64,000 nucleotides of DNA from Anditalea andensis (GCF_000714815.1 NZ_JMIH01000015.1:1-64000); one strand, 5' to 3'. Shown: positions 8,529 to 17,831, counted from the stretch's first letter. Made by a program: numbers and translations. The notes: generated by a model not told the origin, from the sequence alone.

Positions 8529-9996
8529 TACGCAAAAATTCACATTTCTTTTTTGTCCATTTTTAATAATAACCTTCTTAGTGAATGCTCAGAACAAAGC
8601 TACATTTACCTTAGAAGACATAGTAGCAAGAGCGAAGGCTGAATCTCCTGCAGCGCTAAGGGAGGAAACTATCCGTGAAAACAGGTACTGGGAATACCGG
8701 CTGTTTAGGGCTGATTATAATCCCCAACTCAGGCTGAATGGTATTTTTCCACAGTACCAGCAGGCGTTTAATAGGGTGGAACAGCCAGATGGTACTTTTG
8801 CCTTTGTACCTGTTCAACAAAATTTGGTGGATTTAGAACTAGGTTTACAGCAGGTCATAAGTCCTACGGGAGGTATGCTTTCTGTTAATTCAAGTACACA
8901 GCGTTTTGATAATTTTAGGCCTAGACCTGGATCACCTCAGACCCTTTGGAGTGGTGTGCCGGTCAATATCAGATTAGAGCAGCCTATATTTGCCTTCAAC
9001 CGGTTCAAATGGAACAGGAAATTGGCTCCTTTGCAGTATGAAGAGAGTAAGCGTGACTATGTAGAAGGGATGGAAGAGGTGAGCCAGAGAGCAGCACAGT
9101 TGTTTTTTAGTTACCTTATAGCTCAGGTCGATCTGGAAATTGCAGAAAAGAACTTGGTCAATACAGAAGAGATCTATAAAATAGAAAGAGGAAGGTATGA
9201 GATAGGTACTACATTTGAAGATAAATTGCTGCAGGTAGAATTACAGGTACTACAGGCGAAGCAGGCCAGGGCACGGGCACGACTAGATATGGAAACATCC
9301 GCACTAGGTTTAAGGTCTTTTATTGGTATCAATGAGACAACAGAAATCAGTCTCATACTTCCAGATCAGATTCCAGAATTAAATGTAGATGTAGATCGCG
9401 CTATTGAACTTGCTTTCCAAAATAGGGCTGATGCCTTAGGGTTTGAAAGAAGGGTGATAGAGGCAGATGCAAACGTGGCACAGGCCAGAGGGGATAGGTT
9501 TCAGATGGATATAAGGGCTAGCTATGGTTATAACAACGCAGCCCTTAATTGGTCAGATATATATGCTGATCCGAATACCCAAGCATTGGTAAATATGACA
9601 CTGAGCGTGCCTGTATTGGACTGGGGTAGAAACAAAGCCAGGATGGAAGTATCCAAGGCGAATAAAAGACTGGTAGAGTATACTGTTCAACAAGATGTCA
9701 TTAATTTTGAAGAAGAAATATTCACCAGGGTGAAAAATTTCAATATGTTAAAAGATAGATTGGAAATAACCAAAACCTCGGATCAGGTGGCTGATAAAAG
9801 GTATGAAATAGCTCGTAACAGGTACCTGAGCGGAAAAGTGACGATAACTGACCTTAATATAGCACAGCAGGAAAAGGATACTAACCGGAAGGAATTTGTA
9901 AATTCTTTAAGGGAATACTGGACAGCCTATTATTATTTGAGACAGCTCACACTTTATGATTTTCTAAACGATCAACTGCTTTATGTGCCGGAATAA
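8521..9996 (+). CDS. TolC family outer membrane efflux protein
   Basis: The 491-residue protein has a signal peptide ending near residue 24 (VNAQ) and two repeats of the outer membrane efflux protein domain, each with long alpha-helical stretches (about 180-260 and 385-470) and beta segments between them. It would trimerise into the outer-membrane channel of the exporter built with the two upstream proteins. The start lies inside the 3' end of the permease gene, so expression is coupled. The gene ends at a bidirectional terminator hairpin. Confidence 0.9.
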   Translation: MSNTQKFTFLFCPFLIITFLVNAQNKATFTLEDIVARAKAESPAALREETIRENRYWEYRLFRADYNPQLRLNGIFPQYQQAFNRVEQPDGTFAFVPVQQNLVDLELGLQQVISPTGGMLSVNSSTQRFDNFRPRPGSPQTLWSGVPVNIRLEQPIFAFNRFKWNRKLAPLQYEESKRDYVEGMEEVSQRAAQLFFSYLIAQVDLEIAEKNLVNTEEIYKIERGRYEIGTTFEDKLLQVELQVLQAKQARARARLDMETSALGLRSFIGINETTEISLILPDQIPELNVDVDRAIELAFQNRADALGFERRVIEADANVAQARGDRFQMDIRASYGYNNAALNWSDIYADPNTQALVNMTLSVPVLDWGRNKARMEVSKANKRLVEYTVQQDVINFEEEIFTRVKNFNMLKDRLEITKTSDQVADKRYEIARNRYLSGKVTITDLNIAQQEKDTNRKEFVNSLREYWTAYYYLRQLTLYDFLNDQLLYVPE

Positions 9997-10010
9997 AAAT
10001 GTGTCATATA

Positions 10011-10047
10011 ATGGTCAGGGTTTAATGTCATCCTGACCATTTTTTTT
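10011..10047. terminator. Bidirectional terminator between the TolC gene and the RHH gene
   Basis: A perfect 9-bp stem, ATGGTCAGG paired with CCTGACCAT, is followed by a T run on the plus strand. The opposite strand has the A-rich mirror. It stops the exporter operon, and it overlaps the last codons and stop of the convergent RHH gene, so the last codons of that gene double as terminator stem. Confidence 0.8.
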
Positions 10048-10200
10048 GGAAGCAGGCAGTCTTTTTGATTTTTTTAAAGCTTCATGTATGATATATTCGA
10101 TCTGCCCATTGGTACTCCGGAATTCATCTGCTGCCCATTTCTCCACAGCTTTCATCAGCTTCTCGTCTATCCTAAGTGCAAATGGTTTTTTAGCGGGCAT
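10015..10200 (-). CDS. Arc-type ribbon-helix-helix protein
   Basis: The 61-residue protein opens with KKPFALRIDEKLMKAVEKWA, a short beta ribbon followed by two helices (about 14-27 and 32-46). The second helix sits in EFRSTNGQIEYIIHEAL, which fits the Arc/MetJ ribbon-helix-helix fold that binds DNA as a dimer. It lies four bases downstream of the PH-like membrane protein and near the SPFH gene in the same direction. It may autoregulate this operon, but it is the last rather than the first gene, so that is only inference. The basic tail (KKSKRLPASKKNG) could also contact DNA. Confidence 0.75.
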   Translation of the reverse strand: MPAKKPFALRIDEKLMKAVEKWAADEFRSTNGQIEYIIHEALKKSKRLPASKKNGQDDIKP

Positions 10201-10203
10201 ATA

Positions 10204-10686
10204 TTATTTATACTTTATGGATTTAAATTGTTCTATGGCTTTAGAAGCTTCATCAGGTTTATAAGTTCCAAGAATGAATTTTTTGTTTCCAGAAATAACT
10301 TTTATGCCATACCTACCTCCGGTGTTGTAAAGCCATGAATCAAAATTATACCTTATGCCCCATCCCCCAAATTCCCTAAGAGAGTGGTATTTTATGATTT
10401 TTATATCTTGAATCTCATCAGTAGAGTATGTTTTCCATGTGTTTATAAAAGGTATGTATCTAAACATTAGTTTATTATGGTCTATTCTCACCTGCATTCT
10501 TATAGATGATATAAGTATAATTACAGCGCAGAGAACCAATACAAATACCCAAATCCCATTCGAAATTCTATTTCCGAAGAAAGAAACAAGGGGTGCTAAG
10601 AGAAATATGGATAAAGAGAAAATCATTATCACCCATATGAATACTTTTTTAAATTTTTGATTTTCATTGAAAATATAGTCAGCCAT
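10204..10686 (-). CDS. Membrane protein with PH-like C-terminal domain
   Basis: The 160-residue protein has two membrane helices near the N-terminus (about 13-34 and 43-61). A mainly beta C-terminal domain begins with VRIDHNKLMFRYIPF and ends in a helix (EASKAIEQFKSI). This arrangement resembles bacterial PH-like domains that sit on the membrane. I do not recognise a named family with certainty. It lies between an SPFH protein and an RHH protein on the same strand with short gaps, so the three probably form one transcription unit. Confidence 0.65.
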   Translation of the reverse strand: MADYIFNENQKFKKVFIWVIMIFSLSIFLLAPLVSFFGNRISNGIWVFVLVLCAVIILISSIRMQVRIDHNKLMFRYIPFINTWKTYSTDEIQDIKIIKYHSLREFGGWGIRYNFDSWLYNTGGRYGIKVISGNKKFILGTYKPDEASKAIEQFKSIKYK

Positions 10687-10723
10687 ATTTTTTATTTGTT
10701 TAAATATTTTCTGCTATAGCCTT

Positions 10724-11572
10724 TTATTGGTTTAGTGTACCTACGTTCACGACTGGACTTGCGTTTTTATCAGAGCAGAGCACTACCATCAGGTTACTGA
10801 CCATTGCTGCTTTTTTCTCCTCCTCGAAATCAATAATGCCTTTTATCTTCAGGTCTTCCAATGCCATTTCTACCATGCCTACTGCACCATCAACTATCTT
10901 TCTTCTAGCTGCTACTATAGCGGTAGCTTGCTGTCGCTGCAGCATGGCGGATGCTATTTCCGAAGAATAAGCCAAATGGGAAATCCTTGCTTCGATAACC
11001 TTTATCCCCGCATGTTTTAATCTGTCAGATATTTCGGCTTCCAGAGAGTGATTAACCTCCTCTACACCTGATCTTAAGGTCACCTCCGCTTCAGGGGCTT
11101 CAAAATCATCATATGGATAAAGCCCTGCCATTTTTCTTACCGCAGCATCTGCCTGTAAGTGAACAAAGTTTTCATAGTCCTGCACATCAAAGCTGGCTTT
11201 GAAGGTGTCTTCCACCTTCCATACCACTATCGTGCCTACCATTACCGGATTCCCGATTTTATCATTTACCTTAAGGGGTTTGTTTTCAAAATTCCTAACC
11301 CTCAGGGATATTTTGTTTCTGGTCATAAAGGGGATTACCCAAAAAAAACCAAACGCTTTAACAGTGCCTTTATATTCCCCAAATAAAAGGAGTACCATAG
11401 ACTTATTGGGTTCTACTATAAAAAATCCAGGTAGGGTAAAAATAAACATCAAGCTTGAAAATAACCCTAAGAAATGCATATCTGAAGTGAAAAAGAAAAT
11501 ACCTAGTCCTAAAAACAACAAGGCAATCAATACCATAAGGTATCCTGAAACTGGTTTTGTGATTTTTTCCAT
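10724..11572 (-). CDS. SPFH/Band 7 domain protein
   Basis: The 282-residue protein has two hydrophobic N-terminal segments (about 10-28 and 33-52). A Band 7 domain follows (about 50-230), containing the VEPNKSMVLLLFGEY entry strand, VVWKVEDT, and the coiled-coil-forming ISHLAYSSEIASAMLQRQQATAIVAARR. SPFH proteins oligomerise into membrane microdomain scaffolds and often partner with proteases or regulators. Here the partners are a small PH-like membrane protein and an RHH protein on the same strand. The protein lacks the long C-terminal coiled coil of flotillins and the protease-linked tail of HflK/HflC, so it is an independent subfamily. Confidence 0.88.
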   Translation of the reverse strand: MEKITKPVSGYLMVLIALLFLGLGIFFFTSDMHFLGLFSSLMFIFTLPGFFIVEPNKSMVLLLFGEYKGTVKAFGFFWVIPFMTRNKISLRVRNFENKPLKVNDKIGNPVMVGTIVVWKVEDTFKASFDVQDYENFVHLQADAAVRKMAGLYPYDDFEAPEAEVTLRSGVEEVNHSLEAEISDRLKHAGIKVIEARISHLAYSSEIASAMLQRQQATAIVAARRKIVDGAVGMVEMALEDLKIKGIIDFEEEKKAAMVSNLMVVLCSDKNASPVVNVGTLNQ

Positions 11573-11977
11573 ATTATTATGATGTTAAAATGATATCATT
11601 TCAATATACGAAAAGATTCTATAAAAGGATTTGAAATTGGGAAAAAATTACAATCAATTCGAGCATACTCTTTTAGGGAAGCTTCAATTGATTACGGAAA
11701 CGGATGTTAAGGTATCAATTAGCGGTGCCAAATGATAAAGAAGTAAACCCCGATTACAGGAAGAAGCCTACTATGTTTCAAATATTTTTATGCGGGAAGA
11801 AGAAAATATAAGATTTATACTTTATGATTTATATCTGGTCGGAATATTGCATTAGATATTATGATTTTTTGCCTGCACGATGGTAGCTAAAATTTAGACT
11901 AACTGGATTTAGAAAACTTTTCAGTGCTGTATAAAAATAACAAGCAGAGTGAAATATAATTACAAGAAAAAAATAAC
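11573..11977. other. Intergenic region between divergent SPFH and glgX genes
   Basis: About 400 bases without an open frame of coding quality. It must contain promoters for the divergent SPFH and glgX genes. The plus strand is AT-rich before glgX, but no full -33/-7 pair stands out. No repeat or hairpin of note was seen. Confidence 0.5.
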
Positions 11978-14128
11978 ATGGAAGATAAGAATTATCAAAA
12001 TCAGGTGTGGCCGGGAAAACCCTATCCACTTGGTGCAAATTGGGATGGAGAAGGGGTGAATTTTGCTCTATTCAGTGAAAATGCTACTAAAGTAGTCCTG
12101 TGTTTGTATGACTCGAAAGATGAAAAGGAAAATGCACAAATACAACTTACTGAACATACTGATCAGGTTTGGCATGTATACATACCGGGAATTAGGCCTG
12201 GCCAGCTATATGGGTATAGGGTATTTGGTCCATGGGATCCAGAAAATGGAATGGTATTTAATGAAAACAATCTATTGCTAGATCCATATGCCAAAGCTAT
12301 CAATGGAAGTATAGATTGGAGCGATGCTATGTTTGGATATCCTGTCCAAAATCCGGATGAAGACCGAAACCTTTTAAAAACCACCTCTGATAGTGCCAGT
12401 GGAATGAATAAATCTATTGTAATAGATAATTCATTTGATTGGGAAGGAGATAAATTACCGAATACTCCACTGCATAAATCTATCATTTATGAGTTGCATG
12501 TGAAAGGATTTACCGCTTCACATCCTACTATAGACCCTTCCATCCGTGGGACTTATAAAGCTTTGGCACATCCTGAAGTCATTGGCTATTTAAAAAAGTT
12601 GGGTGTTACTGCTGTAGAGCTGTTGCCTGTTCACCAGTTTGTCAATGACCGCCATCTGGTGGAGAATGGATTAAGCAATTATTGGGGGTACAATTCTATT
12701 GGGTTTTTTGCGCCTCACTTTGCTTACTCTTCCGCAGGATCTGCTGGTGAGCAAGTAGTTGAATTTAAAGAAATGGTCAAAGCGCTCCATAAAGAAGGCC
12801 TTGAAGTAATATTGGACGTAGTGTATAACCATACCGCTGAAGGTAATCACTATGGACCTACGTTAAGTTTTAAAGGTATTGATAATGAAGCATATTACCG
12901 TTTGGTGCCGGACAATAAAAGGTACTATATGGACTATACCGGTACTGGAAATACCCTTAATATGTTACACCCCAGGTCGCTACAGTTAGTAATGGACAGT
13001 TTGAGGTATTGGATCACTGAAATGCATGTGGATGGATTCAGATTTGATCTTGCTTCCACGCTTGCGAGAGGACTGCATGAGGTAGGAAAACTTTCTACAT
13101 TCCTGGATACTATACATCAGGATCCTATTATTTCCCAGGTAAAACTCATAGCGGAGCCATGGGATGTGGGAGAAGGAGGCTATCAGGTAGGTAACTTCCC
13201 TGTACTTTGGGCAGAATGGAACGGTAAATACAGAGATAGTGTGCGTCGTTTTTGGAAAGGTGACGAAAGTCAGGTGCATGAGCTGGCTTACAGACTTAGC
13301 GGATCTAGTGATTTATATATGCTAAACGGACGCCAGCCATCAGCAAGTATCAATTTTATTACCGCCCATGATGGGTTTACCCTTAATGACCTTGTCAGCT
13401 ATAATGAAAAGCACAACGAAGCAAATAAGGAAGGTAACAATGATGGAGAGAGTAATAATGAAAGTTGGAACTGTGGGGTAGAGGGACCTTCAGATGATCC
13501 TGAAATCAATGCCATTAGAGAACAGCAGAAAAGAAATTTTATGGCTACACTTCTGTTAAGCCAGGGGGTCCCCATGATTAGTATGGGAGATGAATATGGA
13601 AGGACACAGCACGGAAATAACAATGTGTATTGTCAGGATAATGAAATAAGTTGGTTTAACTGGGATTGGGAAGACAAGCACAAAGAATTTTTTGATTTTA
13701 CCAGAAGCCTTATCGCTTTCACGCATGATAAACCAGTATTTCATAGAAGAAGGTTTTTTCAGGGAAGGCACATTTATGGTCAGGATGTAAAGGATATTCG
13801 TTGGATACGTACGGATGGCAAAGATATGACTGATGAAGAGTGGAATTCTTCCTATGTTAGAACACTCGGAATGCTGCTAAACGGGAAAGAAATGGATGAA
13901 GTAGATGAAAAAGGCAATCCCGTAAAAGGAGATGTTTATTTTATAATGGTCAGTGCATATTGGGAAGCGATTGAATACAAGCTACTTAAATATGGATCCG
14001 ATGTGGAGTGGGAAATCATATTAGATACCGCAAATCCTTCGGGGTCATTTAAAGGTAAAAGTGTAAAAAAGAACACTTATTCTGTAAAGCCAAGGTCTTT
14101 GGTGATGTTGAGGCAAAAGGAGGATTGA
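11978..14128 (+). CDS. glgX: Glycogen debranching enzyme GlgX type (GH13)
   Basis: The 716-residue protein begins with a CBM48-like domain (about 15-105, starting YPLGANWDGEGVNFALFSENA) and continues as a GH13 catalytic barrel. Conserved regions are DVVYNHTAEG near 280, GFRFDLAS with nucleophile D357, AEPWD with acid/base E393 and TAHDGFTL with transition-state stabiliser D465. GlgX hydrolyses alpha-1,6 branches of glycogen or maltodextrin in the cytoplasm. There is no signal peptide, which fits. The length is normal for the family, slightly above the E. coli enzyme. No other glycogen gene is adjacent. A strong terminator follows, and behind it lies a group II intron. Confidence 0.93.
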   Translation: MEDKNYQNQVWPGKPYPLGANWDGEGVNFALFSENATKVVLCLYDSKDEKENAQIQLTEHTDQVWHVYIPGIRPGQLYGYRVFGPWDPENGMVFNENNLLLDPYAKAINGSIDWSDAMFGYPVQNPDEDRNLLKTTSDSASGMNKSIVIDNSFDWEGDKLPNTPLHKSIIYELHVKGFTASHPTIDPSIRGTYKALAHPEVIGYLKKLGVTAVELLPVHQFVNDRHLVENGLSNYWGYNSIGFFAPHFAYSSAGSAGEQVVEFKEMVKALHKEGLEVILDVVYNHTAEGNHYGPTLSFKGIDNEAYYRLVPDNKRYYMDYTGTGNTLNMLHPRSLQLVMDSLRYWITEMHVDGFRFDLASTLARGLHEVGKLSTFLDTIHQDPIISQVKLIAEPWDVGEGGYQVGNFPVLWAEWNGKYRDSVRRFWKGDESQVHELAYRLSGSSDLYMLNGRQPSASINFITAHDGFTLNDLVSYNEKHNEANKEGNNDGESNNESWNCGVEGPSDDPEINAIREQQKRNFMATLLLSQGVPMISMGDEYGRTQHGNNNVYCQDNEISWFNWDWEDKHKEFFDFTRSLIAFTHDKPVFHRRRFFQGRHIYGQDVKDIRWIRTDGKDMTDEEWNSSYVRTLGMLLNGKEMDEVDEKGNPVKGDVYFIMVSAYWEAIEYKLLKYGSDVEWEIILDTANPSGSFKGKSVKKNTYSVKPRSLVMLRQKED

Positions 14129-14140
14129 AACTATCTATAC

Positions 14141-14169
14141 AAAAAAGGAGCTATTTAGCTCCTTTTTTT
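14141..14169 (+). terminator. Rho-independent terminator of glgX
   Basis: Inverted repeat AAAAAAGGAGCTA / TAGCTCCTTTTTT with a very short TT centre and a run of seven T. The group II intron begins within three bases of its end. Confidence 0.9.
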
Positions 14170-14171
14170 GT

Positions 14172-14696
14172 GTGTGAGGCATGGTTATCACGTTATAGGG
14201 TGCAAGTCCCGGACGAGAGTGGCAGTATCGTTAACCAATATCAAGGGTGCCGTGGGCGACTGCAAATCTGAAAGAAGCTGGCGGCAAATGTTCGGTCCTA
14301 AGGACAGGAATTTCATATAAGGAGGGTATGTGTGGGTGATGTTGCAAAAGAAACTAAAGCCCTTTAAGAGTAAGATTACGCTTATGTTTATGGAAAGAAT
14401 TGAAAATGTGTAGTACACGGGTTTTCAACCTATTGAAATTAAAGGTGGCTAAACAAATTCATATGAATGGGGAACAATAGCAGAGATTATTGCCGGGGGC
14501 ACATAGTCCGATACTCTGTACCACACCTAACAATGCATATTCCACCAAGCTGGGATACACCGGATTTTACAGCATTTACAGCCGGCTGACCTATGAAAAG
14601 CAGCCACTATTATTTTAACAAACCGCCGTATACCGAACGGTACGTACGGTGGTATGGGAGGTCGAAACGGAAAATAATCCCGTTTCTCCTATCCTA
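14172..14696 (+). mobile_element. Compact group II intron without an intron-encoded protein
   Basis: The 5' end GTGTGAGG fits the GUGYG rule. A domain I stretch contains GGGTGCAAGTCCCGG, GAAGCTGGCGGCAAA and ATAAGGAGGGTATGTGTGGG. Domain II-III elements include AAAGGTGGCTAAACAAATTC and CACATAGTCCGATACTCTG. Domain V at 14623-14652 folds cleanly: an 8-bp lower helix (CCGCCGTA with TACGGTGG, one G-U pair), a two-base CG bulge, a 4-bp upper helix and a four-base loop, with CGC near the 5' side as triad candidate. Domain VI follows (GAAACGG with CCGTTTC), and the element ends near TCCTATCCTAT. There is no reverse transcriptase frame in domain IV, so mobility would need a protein from elsewhere. Exact ends are within a few bases. 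Confidence 0.82.
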
Positions 14697-14997
14697 TTTT
14701 AGCATATATAATCACTATGTTTTTTTTTTTGATAGTCAGATGATGCTTAATTTGAACGCTACCTGTTTAAGTCCTGTCTAACAACACATTATTTTTGAAA
14801 TGGATAAATATTTTAAAAACTGTTTGATCAATTTAATAATATTAAACTTGCCCTAGATGTTTTTCATATGAAATAGAACAGTTTGTAAATGGGAATGATG
14901 TCTACATCTTTAGTAAGATATATTTTTTACGTTGGCCATTTTTATTTACATAAAGCTATATTGCACCACTTTAATAGTGTCCTGATAAGGGAAGCGT
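14697..14997. other. Intergenic region after the intron
   Basis: AT-rich DNA between the intron 3' end and the next lipoprotein gene. It includes a T10 run near 14720. No gene or convincing hairpin was seen; the promoter of the downstream gene must lie here. Confidence 0.4.
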
Positions 14998-16611
14998 ATG
15001 GTTATTAAATTGAAACTTATGCGGTTGGATGGTTATTTATCTCAAGCTTATATTTATAAAGCAGTTCTTTTATTGTTTTTACTCGGCTGTACTCGGGAGC
15101 ATAGAGAGTATATTCATAGTGACGAGGAGCAGGAAACAGCCAGACTTCAAGAATTAGCCGAAATGGATTTAATACTAGATGGGCACCAGTTAGCAAATGC
15201 TTACTGTAATGTGTGTCATATCAAACCAGAGCCTGATTTATTGACCAAAAACGTTTGGAAAGGGAATGTGCTTCCAGATATGCGAAAGAGAATGGGATTA
15301 CTTTATCCCCATGAATCAAAATCTATTCCTGGTACAATAGAAGCTAAGATTTACCATGATCACACCTATATTAGTATAGAAAATTATGCTAAGATTGAGG
15401 AATATTATGTTCAAAATGCTCCTGAACAACCCCTGCCTCAAAATCAGCATCAGGAGATTCTATTAGGTATACCTGGGTTTGAATTAGAATCACCGGACTT
15501 TCCTTATAAAAAACCATCGGTCACTACCATGTTACGTAAAGGAGAAAGGGATAATTTGATACTATTGGGAGACAGGCTGAATAGCTTATATGTCATAGAT
15601 CATAAAAATCAAATAATATTAGATTCGATCCCCATTGATAGCCCTGCTTCCGACATTAGGTTAAAAAAATCTAAAGGTTTTGACCTACTTACTATGGGGA
15701 AAATGGATCCATCTAGTGAAGCCATAGGAAGCTACTGGGATTATTCAATTTTAGGTGATGATAAAATTGATTCTAAAAAATTAATTAATAGTCTGAACAG
15801 ACCTGTGAATTTTTCATTTGCGGACCTTAATCAAAATGGGCATGAAGATGTGGTTATCAGTAATTTTGGTAATCATATGGGGTCTTTATCCTGGTATGAA
15901 AAAAATGAAAGTGGATATCAGGAGCATGTTTTAAGAAATCATCCAGGGGCACGAAGATCTATCATTAAAGATATGAATGGAGATGGTTTGCCAGATATTG
16001 TTGTTTTGATGGCACAGGCAAAGGAAGGCGTTTATATATTTTATAATAAGGGGAGTGGGCAGTTTAAAGAGGAAATGGTTTTACAATTTCATCCATTGTT
16101 TGGTTTAAGCGATTTTGAATTGGTGGACTTTAATGGTGATGGACATCTAGATATTTTATTAACCAATGGAGATAACGCAGATTTGTCCGCTATTTCAAAA
16201 AATTATCACGGTGTTAGGATTTTTTTAAATGATACAAAGAATCATTTTGATGAAAAATGGTTTTTCCCAATGTATGGAGCATCCCGGGCGGTAGCGGGGG
16301 ATTTTAATGGGGATGGGAATATAGATATTGCTGCCATTTCTTTTTTTCCGAATAAAGCTCAATCTCCTCGACAGGATTTTCTTTATTTTGATAATGAAGG
16401 AGATTTTAATTTTAAACCATATGCATTAGATGTACCACTAGATGCGAATTGGCTTATTTTAGAAAAAGCAGATATAGATGGGGATGGGGATGAAGATTTA
16501 TTGCTGGGCTCTTTTAAATTTAGTGATATGAAATCATTTGGTTTTGCTTTAAGTGAATTTAATGAAAATTGGAAACCTTATTATATATTGAAAAATCAGT
16601 TTGTAAGGTAA
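14998..16611 (+). CDS. FG-GAP/VCBS repeat lipoprotein with a single CxxCH heme motif
   Basis: The 537-residue protein has a lipoprotein signal ending LFLLGC with lipidated C31. A short segment follows with C70-N-V-C73-H74, a heme c attachment motif, in the context HQLANAYCNVCHIKPEPD. From about residue 180 the protein is a beta-propeller made of FG-GAP/VCBS units with calcium-binding-like loops such as DMNGDGLPDIV, DFNGDGHLDIL, DFNGDGNIDIA and DIDGDGDEDLL. It is probably exposed at the cell surface or in the periplasm. A start at the second Met (residue 8) is possible. The function is unknown; an electron-transfer or substrate-binding role would be speculation. Confidence 0.8.
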   Translation: MVIKLKLMRLDGYLSQAYIYKAVLLLFLLGCTREHREYIHSDEEQETARLQELAEMDLILDGHQLANAYCNVCHIKPEPDLLTKNVWKGNVLPDMRKRMGLLYPHESKSIPGTIEAKIYHDHTYISIENYAKIEEYYVQNAPEQPLPQNQHQEILLGIPGFELESPDFPYKKPSVTTMLRKGERDNLILLGDRLNSLYVIDHKNQIILDSIPIDSPASDIRLKKSKGFDLLTMGKMDPSSEAIGSYWDYSILGDDKIDSKKLINSLNRPVNFSFADLNQNGHEDVVISNFGNHMGSLSWYEKNESGYQEHVLRNHPGARRSIIKDMNGDGLPDIVVLMAQAKEGVYIFYNKGSGQFKEEMVLQFHPLFGLSDFELVDFNGDGHLDILLTNGDNADLSAISKNYHGVRIFLNDTKNHFDEKWFFPMYGASRAVAGDFNGDGNIDIAAISFFPNKAQSPRQDFLYFDNEGDFNFKPYALDVPLDANWLILEKADIDGDGDEDLLLGSFKFSDMKSFGFALSEFNENWKPYYILKNQFVR

Positions 16612-16700
16612 TTAAAAGATATACTACTGAGACTTTATCGTTTACAAATGTTAGGTTTATTATCAGGGGAGGGCTTATTGACTCAGGTGAAAATGATAAT

Positions 16701-16737
16701 AAAAACCCTTCGAGGTTTCAGCTCAAAGGGTTTTTTG
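16701..16737 (+). terminator. Terminator after the FG-GAP lipoprotein gene
   Basis: Stem AAAACCCTT(c)GAG with CTC(a)AAGGGTTTT and a run of T on the plus strand. The symmetry may also serve the convergent fabG gene. Confidence 0.75.
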
Positions 16738-16861
16738 GTTTAAAGCAAGTTTTGACTTTGTGAATTACAAGAACTGGCCTTAGTCCATATTGCGTATCAT
16801 TACTGTATTTCCAGGTTCGGATTTATATAATTTTTGTGAGTAATAAAATTAAAGGAATATT

Positions 16862-17608
16862 TTACGTCAGCATGGCCCCGTCCACCTGGATCACTTGTCC
16901 AGAAATATACGAGCTCAAATCTGATCCTAAGAAAACACAGGTATTGGCGACTTCATCCGGCTGTCCACCACGCTTCATTGGAATGGCATCTCTCCAGCTC
17001 TGTACTGTTTTTTCATCTAATACCCCGGTCATTTCAGTTTCTATAAAACCAGGAGCCACGGCATTGCTTCGGATGTTTCGAGAGCCCAATTCAAGGGCAA
17101 CTGATTTGGTGAATCCAATGATGCCTGCCTTGGAAGCGGCATAGTTGGCTTGGCCTGCATTTCCTTTGATGCCAACCACCGATGTGATATTGATGATGGA
17201 GCCTGCTTTGGCTTTCATCATGGTGCGTGTGGCTGCTTTTACAGTGTTAAAACAGGACTTAAGGTTGATGTTTATCACCTCATCCCAGTGCTCTTCGGAC
17301 ATTCTCATCAGGAGGTTGTCTCGGGTGACACCGGCATTATTGATTAGGATGTCCAGTCCGCCAAATTCACTGACTACACCACTGACGAGGTCTTCGGCAG
17401 CTTTAAAATCAGAAGCATCGGATCTGTACCCTTTGGCTTTTATACCAAATTCAGCCAGTTCTCTTTCCAATGCTTCACCTTTTTCTACGCTGGATAAATA
17501 GGTGAAAGCTACATTGGCCCCTTCTTCTGCATATCTGATAGCTATAGCTCTGCCTATTCCTTTGGATGCGCCAGTGATCAGCGCGGTTTTTCCGGATAAT
17601 AATCCCAT
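16862..17608 (-). CDS. fabG: 3-oxoacyl-[acyl-carrier-protein] reductase
   Basis: The 248-residue short-chain dehydrogenase has the NADPH-binding TGASKGIG at 12-19, NNAG at 90-93 and the active-site tetrad N115, S143, Y156 and K160. The ending GQVIQVDGAMLT is typical of FabG. It reduces 3-oxoacyl-ACP in each round of type II fatty acid elongation. It stands alone here, without acpP or fabF. A -7-like TATTTTTG motif lies on the minus strand at 17642-17649, but no good -33 partner is visible. Length and residues are normal for FabG. Confidence 0.92.
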   Translation of the reverse strand: MGLLSGKTALITGASKGIGRAIAIRYAEEGANVAFTYLSSVEKGEALERELAEFGIKAKGYRSDASDFKAAEDLVSGVVSEFGGLDILINNAGVTRDNLLMRMSEEHWDEVININLKSCFNTVKAATRTMMKAKAGSIINITSVVGIKGNAGQANYAASKAGIIGFTKSVALELGSRNIRSNAVAPGFIETEMTGVLDEKTVQSWRDAIPMKRGGQPDEVANTCVFLGSDLSSYISGQVIQVDGAMLT

Positions 17609-17831
17609 ATATATTCTGGTTTAAAATGTCTATTGATCACTCAAAAATAAGGATTTAAATTAAAGAATGGAATTTTTACTTATTGGTATCATATAGGCAG
17701 GCATAAAGGGTATATCTCCCGACTGTGCGCTTATATGGTAAGGTATCTATCTACCTACAAATGCCAATCCTATCACTTATTCCGGCTAAGCGTTATTTAC
17801 CTGTTAACTATCAGAGAACTTATGTACCAAA

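Noticed and set aside
10046-10264. Plus-strand frames over the RHH and PH-like genes
   Set aside because: They are shadows of minus-strand genes with signal, helix and motif support, and have no start context or domain.
14593-14781. 62-residue frame over intron domains V/VI
   Set aside because: It covers the ribozyme helices and the flank and has no reverse-transcriptase or maturase motif.
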